A DNA stretch of 64,000 nt. Origin: Streptomyces reniochalinae (lineage in GTDB: Bacteria; Actinomycetota; Actinomycetes; Streptomycetales; Streptomycetaceae). Both the position numbers and the translations under genes were made by a program. The notes under the pieces are model-generated. The model saw only the letters and a list, made by a program, of their open reading frames with translations, was not told where the DNA came from and did no database searches. Each line of letters starts with the position of its first letter. The first letter of the stretch is position 1. The stretch covers positions 1-64,000 of the forward strand of contig NZ_QOIM01000037.1 in the NCBI RefSeq assembly GCF_003323735.1, written 5' to 3'. Of the stretch, positions 7,682 through 15,400 are shown one piece after another.

Positions 7682-8377
7682 GTGCCCCGCCCGTACGTCG
7701 TACTGAAGGTCGCCACCTCGATAGACGGCTACATCGACGACACCAGCTCGACGCGCCTGCTACTGAGCAACCCCGACGACTTCGACCGCGTCGACCAAGT
7801 CCGCGCCGACTCCGACGCCATCCTCATCGGGGCCAGCACCATGCGCGCCGACAACCCGCGCCTCCTGGTGAACAGCGAAGAACGCCGCGCAGCCCGCGAA
7901 GCCGCCGGCAAGCCCGCCTACCCCCTCAAGGTCACGGTGACCAAGTCCGGCGACCTCAGCGAAGACTTGAAGTTCTGGCACCACGGCGGAGAAAAGGTCG
8001 CATACACGACCGACGCCGCAGCGGAAGCGCTCCGTGCCCGCCTCGGCACTCTCGCCGACGTTGTCTCAACCGGCGAAGAACTCGACTTCGGCGCCCTCCT
8101 GGACGACCTCGGCGAACGCGGAATCGGCCGGTTGCTGGTCGAGGGCGGCACTCAGGTTCACACTGCCTTTCTCTCCCAGAACCTCGCCGACGAAATCCAT
8201 CTTGTCGTTGCCCCGTTGGTAGTCGGCCAGGCGGATGCGCCGCGCTTCCTCGGCCCTGCGGATTATCCGTGGGCTACTACTCGACGGATGACGCTGGCCG
8301 AGGTCCGGCAGGTTGGCGACGTGGTGTTCATGCGGTACTTGCCGAAGCAAGAGAGCCAAGCAGGGCCGAATTCATAA
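7682..8377 (+). CDS. RibD C-terminal / dihydrofolate reductase-like protein
   Basis: The 231-residue single-domain protein has the RibD-C signature: an N-terminal strand-turn (VVLKVATSIDGYIDD), the DAILIGASTMRADNPRL segment and the RLLVEGGTQVHTAFL segment. The family uses NADPH to reduce pyrimidine or pteridine-like substrates. As a stand-alone copy outside a riboflavin operon its substrate is unknown. GTG 7682 has AGGAG in front. It lies 44 bases after the XRE/TPR gene, which suggests co-transcription. Confidence 0.75.
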   Translation: MPRPYVVLKVATSIDGYIDDTSSTRLLLSNPDDFDRVDQVRADSDAILIGASTMRADNPRLLVNSEERRAAREAAGKPAYPLKVTVTKSGDLSEDLKFWHHGGEKVAYTTDAAAEALRARLGTLADVVSTGEELDFGALLDDLGERGIGRLLVEGGTQVHTAFLSQNLADEIHLVVAPLVVGQADAPRFLGPADYPWATTRRMTLAEVRQVGDVVFMRYLPKQESQAGPNS

Positions 8378-8424
8378 CCGATGTGAGTGGCGCCTGCTCA
8401 CAGGCGTCGGGAACGAACCAGCCG

Positions 8425-9207
8425 TCAGCGCGCCAGCTCCGGCCTCGACCGCTTAAGCAGGTTACGAATGCTACGCACGTTGCGGAAATTCCCGTAATCC
8501 ACACACAGCGGCGAAGCAACCACGAGGCGCCGCACCCAACGCGGTTCGTCCGCGTGTAGCAATACTTGAGCGAAGCCGCTGAAGCGTGTGCGACGACGGG
8601 GAGGATAATCGCGCTCAAACCAATGAAATACATCTTGAGCCATATGCTCTAGCGAATAAACTCGACGTGGCCTGGTTGCAGGGTCTCTTGCGTGATCAGG
8701 AATTCCTTCGATCCCTTCTTCCTCCATAGCGTGCGCTTCCCTGATAGTGCGGTAGAGCCACGAGACGCCGGACCCGAGTCTTCCTGCTGATTCAGTGCGA
8801 TCCATCATGTGGCATGCACTCCCGCAGAGCATCAGGCCATAGGGGCGTTGCTCTCCAATCATCTCCCCTTCCAGAGTCCCTCCAAATAGTGCGATGTCAT
8901 CGGGAACCCCAGGTCGGACGCTATCTTTCCCTGACGTGCCGTACCCCATGGGCAGATCAAAGCGGATCCAATCACCAGGGCGGACGCCGGGGTCCGTGAA
9001 GTCTCGCGCATCACGATCGCGCTCTTTCAGAATCTTGTCGAGTTTCCGACGTGTTTCCCCGTTCCCCGCCCCGCTCGGGGAGAACAACGTGCGCGCTCTT
9101 GCGATTTTCGCGTTCACCTCAAACTCCGCTTCAGCGAGGGAAAGTTTTAACCCGTCCTCGAAAGCAGCAACTTTACCTGACGACAGGTAAATCCTTTGTC
9201 GCAACAT
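8425..9207 (-). CDS. hypothetical actinobacterial protein in low-GC cargo
   Basis: The 260-residue soluble protein begins MLRQRIYLSSGKVAAFEDGL. It continues with a region containing GDWIRFDLPMGYG and a cluster of Cys/His (MLCGSACHMMD). It faintly resembles an uncharacterised Streptomyces family with a similar YLSxxK start, but I cannot place it firmly. No active site or membrane segment is clear. Base composition is visibly more AT-rich than the flanks, and the next gene upstream, the pentapeptide-repeat protein, shares that bias, so the two probably arrived together. Confidence 0.6.
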   Translation of the reverse strand: MLRQRIYLSSGKVAAFEDGLKLSLAEAEFEVNAKIARARTLFSPSGAGNGETRRKLDKILKERDRDARDFTDPGVRPGDWIRFDLPMGYGTSGKDSVRPGVPDDIALFGGTLEGEMIGEQRPYGLMLCGSACHMMDRTESAGRLGSGVSWLYRTIREAHAMEEEGIEGIPDHARDPATRPRRVYSLEHMAQDVFHWFERDYPPRRRTRFSGFAQVLLHADEPRWVRRLVVASPLCVDYGNFRNVRSIRNLLKRSRPELAR

Positions 9208-9241
9208 TTTGGTAACTCCTGCGGATGAAGGTGAAGGGAGT

Positions 9242-10606
9242 TCAGAGTGAAACGGAAATATCGATTCCTATGGGCCAATTTTTTACAGCTTCTCTTACCA
9301 TAGAATCACGCTCCGCCTCGCTAGGGATAGACTGCATAAGCCCTGTTTCATGGCTCAAGGCCGCGTCACTGATGCAGCATTGTGGCACCTGTCTTTCATC
9401 TCCCAAGATTGGCACACCGGCCAGATCATCGTACGCCTTGATTCGACGCAGAATGCATGCGTCCTTTGAGAGATCTTCTGGGAGCTTTACGTCAGCGCTG
9501 ATCATTGCCTTTTGGAGCAGGGATGCTTCGACGCCCCTTGTTTCGCTAAGGTCGCCAGCAACAATTATCGCCCAATCAAGGTTTGAATCTTGAAAGTCGG
9601 AATCTGGGTAATTCGAACCAGCGACTCTCGCAACGGCCCACTTAGTTGACCTAAAGAACGACGAACCCATGGTGGAATTCATGATCATGGAGAAGCGGAG
9701 GTCGCTCCTTTCGAAGTTTGACTCATGAATCGATGAATCGGTCCAGTGTGAAGCCCACAAGTCGGCACCCGAGAAGTCAGCCTGATGGAATTCACATCCA
9801 CTGAACCACGCTCGACTCAGATCGGCAGAGTCGAAATTTGTGTTAGAACCTTTCGCGTCGTTCAGGAAACATCCATCCATAAGCGATTCAATGAAACAGG
9901 TGCCGTCGATAAGGGCTCCTCGAAAGGACACGCCGTGGAGATGGGATGCCGAGTAGTCTGCTTCCCGTAAATCGGACTCGGAAAAATCCAAACCAACGAA
10001 ATATCCATCGGAGAGGTCGGCGCCACGCAGATCAACATTGCGCAGATTAATCCGATTCTTTTCTGCCCTTATGGGACGACGGCCGAGTACGTTAAGCGCG
10101 GCCTGAACTACCGCATTTGGCCTATCACTCTCGGTGTAATTAGATGATCCCCCGGACGATGGCGATCGCTCTCGAATGAATGCGGCCAGAACTTCCACAA
10201 CAGTGGAGTGGTCTTTCTCTGAATCTTTCATGATTCGCTCTAGTGCATAAATCCCGCCAAGGCATTTCGTGGCCTCCTCGTCCGCCAGGAGCTTAATCGC
10301 CTCGACGTAACGATCTGTCACCTGCCCTTCTCTGGTTAGCTCTGCTTGCTCGCGATCCCTTTCACGTGTGTGCTTTAAAGTGTTACGCGTATAGAAGATC
10401 CCCAACCCAGCAATGAAGGCAGTGCCCAGGGCGACAAGAGCAGTCCGTACGCCCGTGATAACAACGCCGTCACCAGGCTGCAAATCTTTCTCTCGCAAAT
10501 GTGCGCCATCCATCCACCACGGAAGCCGCCAGAAAAGCAATGCAAATAACGCAACCCCGGACACTGTGGCTACGCAGCCCAACAAAAGCTTCATGCGCCC
10601 TGTCAT
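9242..10606 (-). CDS. membrane-anchored pentapeptide-repeat protein
   Basis: The 454-residue protein has two hydrophobic segments near the N-terminus (about residues 8-28 and 50-70), a short coiled stretch, and a helical region around 85-150. A pentapeptide-repeat domain covers roughly 185-340 (units such as ADLSD, ADFSG, SNFER, matching A(D/N)LXX). Such domains fold as a right-handed quadrilateral beta-helix. Membrane-linked versions are found in Streptomyces elements without known function; some soluble members bind gyrase. AT-richer than its flanks. It lies 34 bases upstream of the 8425-9207 gene, same strand, so they are likely an operon. Confidence 0.75.
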   Translation of the reverse strand: MTGRMKLLLGCVATVSGVALFALLFWRLPWWMDGAHLREKDLQPGDGVVITGVRTALVALGTAFIAGLGIFYTRNTLKHTRERDREQAELTREGQVTDRYVEAIKLLADEEATKCLGGIYALERIMKDSEKDHSTVVEVLAAFIRERSPSSGGSSNYTESDRPNAVVQAALNVLGRRPIRAEKNRINLRNVDLRGADLSDGYFVGLDFSESDLREADYSASHLHGVSFRGALIDGTCFIESLMDGCFLNDAKGSNTNFDSADLSRAWFSGCEFHQADFSGADLWASHWTDSSIHESNFERSDLRFSMIMNSTMGSSFFRSTKWAVARVAGSNYPDSDFQDSNLDWAIIVAGDLSETRGVEASLLQKAMISADVKLPEDLSKDACILRRIKAYDDLAGVPILGDERQVPQCCISDAALSHETGLMQSIPSEAERDSMVREAVKNWPIGIDISVSL

Positions 10607-10720
10607 GCTCAGCAGTATGCCCCCCTGAGAGCTAAGAAAAAGGTGAAGAGGTTGCCTTTGAGGTTCGCCTGAGCTTCAGACTCATCGATGCCCTAGGTCC
10701 GAGCCGTGCGTAGCCTTTGC

Positions 10721-10748
10721 TGGAGCCCTGCTGTACAGCAGGGCTCCA
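10721..10748. repeat. perfect 28-bp palindrome
   Basis: The sequence reads the same on both strands over 28 bases (arm TGGAGCCCTGCTGT, then its complement). It sits in the 321-bp gap between the pentapeptide-repeat gene start (10606) and the end of the GntR gene (10928), where no gene is visible. It could be a rho-independent terminator for the GntR gene or a protein-binding site. A second, spaced inverted repeat (gctcatac / gtatgagc) spans about 10788-10848. Confidence 0.6.
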
Positions 10749-10927
10749 GGGTGGCTGTGTAAACGCAGGTGACCTATCGCTCGGCAAAGCTCATACCGGG
10801 GTGCCGTGACAGCGCCGAAAGATCGCCTGGCGGCCCTCGGAGTATGAGCCCCATGGAGGGCTTGGGGCCGTACGGCGTCTAGCTACGAGGCCCTTAAGGT
10901 CAGTAAGCCTCCGACTTCGCCCCTGCT

Positions 10928-11689
10928 TCACCCCTCAGAACCGATCTGCACCTCATACACGATCTCCGCATGAGCCGCCGGAACGATGATGTCGGCCGTC
11001 TCAACAGGACGCCCGTCATCTTTGTAGTACGTGCGCCGGATACGTGTAACCAGCGATCCCCGCTGAAGGCCGAGTAGCTGCGCTTCTTCGGCCGTGGCGT
11101 GCCCCGGCTCCGGCTGCTCAACCGCGTGGCTGATCTGGACATCGATCGCAGCCATGCGTTCCACAACACCGCGACCGGCGTACGGTCCGCCCTCGGGAAG
11201 AACAACGATGGTGCCGCCCGTCAGCGCGTACGGCTCCCAACTGGTCGACAGCTGGACCGGCTTGCTGTCCGACAGGAACTCGTACCGCGTCCGCACGCAC
11301 AAGTCGCCCTCATCGATCCCGAGCCGGGCCGCGATGTCCGGCGGCGCCGGCACCTTCGCGTCCGTGTGGTGCTCCCATGTGCCGCTGCGACCGAGTGCGG
11401 CCATGTCCGCGCGGAACGGTGAGCCGCCCCGCCGCTCACGACTGAGTGAGCGGACCATTCGCATGCGCCGACGCGGTTCCGCGACGTACGTGCCCGAGCC
11501 CGCGCGGCCCTCCAGCAGGCCTTGGGAAATCAGTAGCTCCTGCGCTCTGCGAATGACGTTGTCGCCCACGCCGTACTCGGCGCTCAGGGCGGCGCGGGAA
11601 GGGAGCCGGTCGCCAGGTGTCCAGTCGCCGTCAGCGATGCGCTGCCGGAACAGGTCGGCGATGCGGAGATAGGGCGGCTGCTCAGGCAT
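10928..11689 (-). CDS. GntR/HutC-family regulator with UTRA domain
   Basis: The 253-residue protein has an N-terminal winged helix (LRIADLFRQRIADGDWTPGD, then LPSRAALSAEYGVGDNVIRRA) and a C-terminal UTRA effector domain (from about residue 90, LGIDEGDLCVRTRYEFL). HutC-type regulators bind a small ligand and release palindromic operators. Two CTAGTNNACTAG boxes lie directly in front of the start, so autoregulation is likely. It diverges from a cluster of small plus-strand ORFs that it may also control. Genes of this type are standard in AICEs. Confidence 0.8.
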   Translation of the reverse strand: MPEQPPYLRIADLFRQRIADGDWTPGDRLPSRAALSAEYGVGDNVIRRAQELLISQGLLEGRAGSGTYVAEPRRRMRMVRSLSRERRGGSPFRADMAALGRSGTWEHHTDAKVPAPPDIAARLGIDEGDLCVRTRYEFLSDSKPVQLSTSWEPYALTGGTIVVLPEGGPYAGRGVVERMAAIDVQISHAVEQPEPGHATAEEAQLLGLQRGSLVTRIRRTYYKDDGRPVETADIIVPAAHAEIVYEVQIGSEG

Positions 11690-11698
11690 GTGGAAAAT

Positions 11699-11729
11699 CT
11701 AGTCCACTAGCTCTAACCTAGTTAACTAG
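11699..11729. promoter_or_regulatory. tandem CTAGTNNACTAG operators of the GntR regulator
   Basis: CTAGTCCACTAG at 11699-11710 and the perfect palindrome CTAGTTAACTAG at 11718-11729 lie 19 bp apart, start to start. They sit within 10-40 bases of the GntR start, between divergent genes. The architecture is that expected for dimeric GntR binding sites. Confidence 0.6.
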
Positions 11730-11767
11730 CTTTACTCCACGTGACCGACTCGTGGCGGAGGATCGTC

Positions 11768-12025
11768 ATGCCTCAATCCATCGTTCGAGCGCGTTCGATC
11801 GCAGCGCGACTCTCCGCCCTCGGCCTGAAACCGCACCTCAAGCAGGGGCGCGAGTGCGTCCGAGTCGAGGTGACGCCACCCAACTCGCCGACACCGGCGG
11901 CCTGGCTGGCACTGCTGGCTGCGCTGGAGCAAGGCGACCAGTTCGGGCTCCACACCGACGGCCAAACCGCCGTCGCGTGGGCCCTCGTCTTCAACGAGGG
12001 TCCCCCTGCGCCTCCCGCGCAGTGA
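11768..12025 (+). CDS. hypothetical small AICE protein
   Basis: An 85-residue protein; ATG 11768 is chosen because GGAGG precedes it by seven bases. It is a mixed alpha/beta protein (ARSIAARLSALGLKPHLKQ, then CVRVEVTPP) with a hydrophobic mid-section (AAWLALLAALEQG). It starts a run of five closely spaced or overlapping plus-strand ORFs (11768-13083). Similar clusters follow the GntR gene in other AICEs and have no known function. Confidence 0.6.
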   Translation: MPQSIVRARSIAARLSALGLKPHLKQGRECVRVEVTPPNSPTPAAWLALLAALEQGDQFGLHTDGQTAVAWALVFNEGPPAPPAQ

Positions 12026-12055
12026 GCGGACCCGCAGCCATAGGGAGCTGCAACC

Positions 12056-12301
12056 ATGCGCAACCACCTACGCGAGATGTTCGGCAGGTTCCTGCGGTGG
12101 CTCATCTGCCCAGCGGAACAGTCCCGGCAGAAAGACAGATTCAAGGTGTCCTTGGCGCCGCCCATCTGGTCCCCACCAATCCGCTGGCAGCCACCGGCCG
12201 CCCCCGCCCTCAACGACGGCACACTCGTGCGTCCGTACTTCCTGGCGTACGAGGCACGTGTGAAGCAGGCCGCCGGTCGTCCGCTCGGCGGTGAGTGTTG
12301 A
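12056..12301 (+). CDS. hypothetical small basic protein
   Basis: An 81-residue protein rich in Arg and Pro with an N-terminal amphipathic helix (NHLREMFGRFLRWLIC). GGGAG precedes the ATG by several bases. Its TGA overlaps the ATG of the next ORF by one base, so translation is probably coupled. Unknown function. Confidence 0.55.
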   Translation: MRNHLREMFGRFLRWLICPAEQSRQKDRFKVSLAPPIWSPPIRWQPPAAPALNDGTLVRPYFLAYEARVKQAAGRPLGGEC

Positions 12302-12474
12302 TGAGCTACCGCTCTCCCGCGTGCGGGCTCGGCCGGCATCTCGAATGCCGCCACGGGAACCCCACGCAGCCGACACCAAACAGAGGCGTGTTCTTCGAGC
12401 CCTGCGAGTGCGCGTGCCACGCGCAGCAGCCCAGCTTCCCGCCAAAGAAAAGGGCAGCGAATGGCGCGCAGTGA
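12301..12474 (+). CDS. 57-residue Cys/His-rich protein
   Basis: The frame opens at ATG 12301 (overlapping the preceding stop, TGATG) and closes at TGA 12472-12474. The protein holds CGLGRHLECRHG and then CECACH, so six Cys and several His could bind zinc. It overlaps the next gene by 14 bases. Position inside a chain of overlapping ORFs is the main evidence that it is translated. Confidence 0.5.
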   Translation: MSYRSPACGLGRHLECRHGNPTQPTPNRGVFFEPCECACHAQQPSFPPKKRAANGAQ

Positions 12475-12688
12475 GCGACAGGTAGCCATCACCGCCGACG
12501 GCGGAGCGCTCCGCCGAGGCGACGTGATCCAGGTCGGTGGTCAGCCGATGGCCGTGGCCGACATCCGTCACCTCACGGGCGGAGCGAAGCTCGTCGCGTT
12601 CACAACTGGCGACATCCTGACCATCACACCCAGGACGACGCTGGTCGTCCTGCGCACCGTAGCGGGCTGGGAGGGCCCAGTATGTTGA
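12461..12688 (+). CDS. hypothetical small beta-rich protein
   Basis: A 75-residue protein with alternating hydrophobic strands (GDVIQVGGQPMAVADIRHL, then AKLVAFTTGDILTI) resembling a small barrel. It overlaps the gene before and the gene after, consistent with coupling. No recognised family. Confidence 0.55.
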   Translation: MARSERQVAITADGGALRRGDVIQVGGQPMAVADIRHLTGGAKLVAFTTGDILTITPRTTLVVLRTVAGWEGPVC

Positions 12689-13083
12689 TCTACGACCGAG
12701 CCAAGACCCCCATGCCCTCACCCGAGCTCCGGCTTCTGCCATGGACGTCGGACAGTGGGAACCCCTGCTACCTCAACGGTGACGCTGACTCCGTGATGGC
12801 CATGTACGCCGACGAGGTCGAGGAGGCCCAGTTGGAGGACGGCGACGATGCCCTCAAGCGGGCCGTGCAGGTCATCGACAAAGCGGGAGCTGAAGGCGAG
12901 GACGACGAACAGACGAAAGCCTTCAAGGCGGCGGCTGCAGCCTTGAGCAACTGTCTGCGGGTCGCCGACAGCAGGGGCGCGAGGATGCCGGACTACGAGC
13001 GCGCCGAGATCACGTGCGACGCCCGAGAGGGCGACGATGACGACGGCAGCGGTCCTCGGCTCCCCGCCGAATCCTTCGGCTGA
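12682..13083 (+). CDS. hypothetical acidic protein
   Basis: A 133-residue strongly acidic protein (runs of Asp/Glu around residues 45-80 and near the C-terminus). It overlaps the previous stop by seven bases and is the last gene before the attachment site. In related elements this position often holds small accessory proteins; the sequence gives no activity. Acidic composition would fit a DNA mimic or partner protein, which is speculative. Confidence 0.55.
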   Translation: MLIYDRAKTPMPSPELRLLPWTSDSGNPCYLNGDADSVMAMYADEVEEAQLEDGDDALKRAVQVIDKAGAEGEDDEQTKAFKAAAAALSNCLRVADSRGARMPDYERAEITCDAREGDDDDGSGPRLPAESFG

Positions 13084-13241
13084 GCTGCACCGACGCCAAC
13101 CGTCCCCGTCTCAATTTCCGTCTCATTCACTCCCGTCCAGGCTCGTTCATCGGCATCCGGCACCAATCCAACACCCCTCCTGACCAGCACCAGCGAACGG
13201 CCCTGAACGACCCCGTACACCCCCTCACCGCCCCGAACAGA
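13084..13241. other. non-coding element end next to att
   Basis: No gene is evident. The sequence holds a direct repeat CCGTCTCA (13106-13113 and 13118-13125), which could be an arm-type integrase site beside the attachment core. Nothing else stands out. Confidence 0.35.
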
Positions 13242-13297
13242 CCTCGAAAGCGAGTGAGGGGGCAACTCCTCCGTGGGTTCAAATCCCACCGCTACCG
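13242..13297 (+). other. attachment-site copy: 3' part of tRNA-Ser(CGA)
   Basis: The stretch reads as a tRNA-Ser from the anticodon loop on: loop CTCGAAA (anticodon CGA), 3' anticodon stem gcgag, a long variable arm, T-arm gtggg-TTCAAAT-cccac, and 3' acceptor strand cgctacc plus discriminator g at 13297. No matching 5' half (ggtagcg) is present upstream, so it is not a working tRNA. It is the duplicated 3' end left by site-specific integration of the element. The intact gene should be at the other end. Confidence 0.8.
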
Positions 13298-13313
13298 CTC
13301 TTGAGCAGGATGA

Positions 13314-13349
13314 ACGTGGGCCCCGACCGGTGACGGTCGGGGCCCACGT
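13314..13349. terminator. hairpin terminator after the tRNA end
   Basis: Perfect 15-bp arms (acgtgggccccgacc and its complement) with a 6-base loop lie 16 bases beyond the tRNA 3' end. It is probably the original terminator of the chromosomal tRNA-Ser gene. Confidence 0.75.
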
Positions 13350-13380
13350 CGTGTGCCCCGGTGGCGGCCGATGCTCTGGG

Positions 13381-13767
13381 TCATGCCGTTGAGGACGCGA
13401 AGTCGCGACAAGCTGGGCACTCGCGGACCACGGGGTGGGAACAGTCCAGGACGTGATCGAGGAAGGTCGCGGTCCGTTCGAGCCGGGCGCGTTGCCGGTC
13501 GATCGCGTCGCGTTGCTCCGCGATGAGGTGTCTGCGGTCTTGTCGCCGGCCGTTCAGCAGCTGGGCGATCACGCTCAGCGACATGCCGGCCTGCCGGCAC
13601 TTGACTGCGATCGAGAGCGCGTCCAGCAGTTCCGGATCGTAGCGTCGGGCATCTCCTGCGGTGCGAAGTGGAGTGATCACCCCCTCGGCCTCCCAGTGCC
13701 GGAGGAGGTGCGTGGAGACCCCGAGACGTGCAGCGGCCTCGCCGATTGCCAGTAGCTGAGTGGGCAT
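13381..13767 (-). CDS. MerR-family regulator
   Basis: The 128-residue protein has an N-terminal MerR helix-turn-helix (LAIGEAAARLGVSTHLLRHW, wing EGVITPLRTAGDARRYD), a dimerisation helix and a C-terminal CSHPVVRECPACRDF segment whose three Cys could bind metal. The start is ATG 13767 (PTQLLAIGEA); longer frames lack homologous sequence. It diverges from the metallo-beta-lactamase gene, which it most likely regulates. Confidence 0.8.
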   Translation of the reverse strand: MPTQLLAIGEAAARLGVSTHLLRHWEAEGVITPLRTAGDARRYDPELLDALSIAVKCRQAGMSLSVIAQLLNGRRQDRRHLIAEQRDAIDRQRARLERTATFLDHVLDCSHPVVRECPACRDFASSTA

Positions 13768-13818
13768 GGGTCCATGGTCCTTGACTTCGTGTCGGCGCGA
13801 ACTCCTAGCGTCCACCGC

Positions 13819-14691
13819 GTGCGAATCCACGAACTCAACTGCGGGACCCTCGACGTCCCCGGCGGGGAAGCCGTCTTCGGGGTACCCCACTTCGTCTGCC
13901 GATGCCTCCTGATCGAGTTGGGGGACCGGCTCGTCGCCGTCGACACCGGGATTGGGCGGGGAGACATCGAGTCCCCCGGGCTTCGCCTGGGAAAGGACTG
14001 GATCGCGCAGGTCGGCCCGGCTCTCGATCCCGGCGAAACGCTGTTGGCCCGTGTCGTCTCGCTGGGTTTCGATCCAGGAGACGTCTCGGACGTGATCCTG
14101 ACCCACCACCACCGCGACCACGTCGGGGGTCTCTCCGACTTCCCCTCGGCCCGGGTGCACGCCACGAGCGCGTGCCGGTCAGCCGTGGAGGAAGGCGAGG
14201 GGCGTGTCATGCCCGCGCAGTGGGCGCATGGCGTGGTGTGGGCTCCCGCGCCCGTGCCGGCGGCTGGTTGGCGGGGGCGGGCCACCTGGACACTCGACGA
14301 CGTCCCCGCCTCGATCCGTCTGGTCGCGCTGTCCGGCCACTCGCCGGGGCACGCCGGCGTGCTCGTCGACGACGCCCTCGGGGGTCAGGATCTCCTGCAC
14401 GTCGGCGACGCGGTCCACCATCACGCACAGCTCACCCGCGCGGCACCGCCCGCCGTCGAAGCGTTCGCCGCCTCCACGCAGCACGACGAAACCGCCAGGC
14501 TTTACACGCAACGGCTGCTGGCGGAGCTTGCCGACGAGGGGTCGGTACGTCTGGTCAACTCACACGACCCCGAGCCCCTCAACGGCCCCGTCAACACTCC
14601 CGACCCCGTCGACGACCCCGACCCCGTCAACCTGTCCCGTCAACCCCCTACTGCCCGGCGCACCGGCGCGGACCAGCACGGTCGCGACTAG
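13819..14691 (+). CDS. metallo-beta-lactamase-fold hydrolase
   Basis: This protein of about 290 residues has the MBL zinc motif THHHRDHVGG near residue 95, a later SGHSPGHAG and a GDAVHHH segment supplying further metal ligands. These are features of lactonase/glyoxalase-type MBL proteins. ATG 13774 would put the start only six bases from the divergent MerR start, so GTG 13819 is preferred. The C-terminal ~35 residues are a Pro/Asp/Asn repeat of low complexity. Substrate unknown; control by the adjacent MerR protein is likely. Confidence 0.75.
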   Translation: MRIHELNCGTLDVPGGEAVFGVPHFVCRCLLIELGDRLVAVDTGIGRGDIESPGLRLGKDWIAQVGPALDPGETLLARVVSLGFDPGDVSDVILTHHHRDHVGGLSDFPSARVHATSACRSAVEEGEGRVMPAQWAHGVVWAPAPVPAAGWRGRATWTLDDVPASIRLVALSGHSPGHAGVLVDDALGGQDLLHVGDAVHHHAQLTRAAPPAVEAFAASTQHDETARLYTQRLLAELADEGSVRLVNSHDPEPLNGPVNTPDPVDDPDPVNLSRQPPTARRTGADQHGRD

Positions 14692-15140
14692 CCGTTGACA
14701 TCCAAGGCCGTCCCGTACAGGTGCTCCACCCGCAGCCGGATGACGATCCTGCGCTCGGCGACCAGTTGCTCGAGAAACGCGTCCTCGTCCTCCGGTTGGG
14801 CGGGGACGACCGTCAGCAACTCCCGCCCGACCGCGTCGCCGGGAATCGTGGTGAGCTCGGAAACCTCCGCGACACCTTCGGCGACGGCGAACGACCAGAC
14901 GTCGCCACCCTGCACGTGCAGCGCCGCGCGAGGGTTGCGCCGCACGTGCTGGACCTTGACGCGGTCGGCCGTGGTGGACAGCCGCACGATGCGGGCTCGG
15001 GGATCCCAGCTGTAGAGCATGGTGGTCAGGTGAGGATGACCACTTTTTTTGACAGTGGCGAGGGTTCCGAACTGCTGCTTGGCGAGTAGGTCGGAGAGTG
15101 CCGCGTCGGACAGGGCTCGTGGTGCGGGTCCTTGAGTCAT
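14688..15140 (-). CDS. PPOX-class F420-dependent oxidoreductase
   Basis: The 150-residue split-barrel protein starts at ATG 15140 (TQGPAPRALSDAALSDLL). It shows the family pattern of LLAKQQFGTLATVKKSGHPHLTTMLYSW followed by strands lining a flavin/F420 site. This family in actinobacteria mostly binds F420. It overlaps the MBL gene end by four bases in convergent orientation. Confidence 0.8.
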   Translation of the reverse strand: MTQGPAPRALSDAALSDLLAKQQFGTLATVKKSGHPHLTTMLYSWDPRARIVRLSTTADRVKVQHVRRNPRAALHVQGGDVWSFAVAEGVAEVSELTTIPGDAVGRELLTVVPAQPEDEDAFLEQLVAERRIVIRLRVEHLYGTALDVNG

Positions 15141-15400
15141 GCTGTGACCAACTCCCCCGGTCTCGCGGTCATTCCACGTTCCTCCCGCGCTCCTGCCCCT
15201 CCACGGACGCGACAGGTGAGCGCGTGCCGGGGCGGGCCGCCGTGCGCCCCCGCACCGGGCTGTTACACGCCGCGGACAGAATCCCGTGAACAATCCCCGC
15301 CGGGCCGTCATCACAGTGAATGTACCGACAAGCGAAACCCGGCCGGGGTGCCCCGCGGAAGTGGGCGGCCGTGCCGCATCCGACACCTGTGGGGGAACTC

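Larger units (their letters stand above)
81..13297. mobile_element. actinomycete integrative and conjugative element (AICE), partial
   Basis: A TraB/FtsK translocase, a DUF2637 spread-type protein, two GntR regulators and many small ORFs lie between an IS remnant and a 3' tRNA-Ser duplication at 13242-13297. This is the standard gene set of pSAM2/SLP1-type elements, which integrate site-specifically at the 3' end of tRNA genes. Integrase, excisionase and replication genes are not visible. Because the tRNA copy here lacks its 5' half, the intact tRNA-Ser and the other end of the element should lie left of base 1. The left boundary given is only the start of visible non-IS sequence. Confidence 0.75.

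Noticed and set aside
8425..10606. Toxin-antitoxin pair
   Set aside because: Both genes are large, and neither has a toxin motif or small antitoxin-like partner.
12993..13289. 98-codon minus-strand frame starting GFEPTEELP
   Set aside because: The start lies in the tRNA-Ser fragment; such frames are typical false genes read antisense through a T-arm.
13200..13297. Complete tRNA-Ser gene
   Set aside because: No 5' acceptor strand, D-arm or 5' anticodon stem is present upstream of the anticodon loop; only the 3' part is duplicated.
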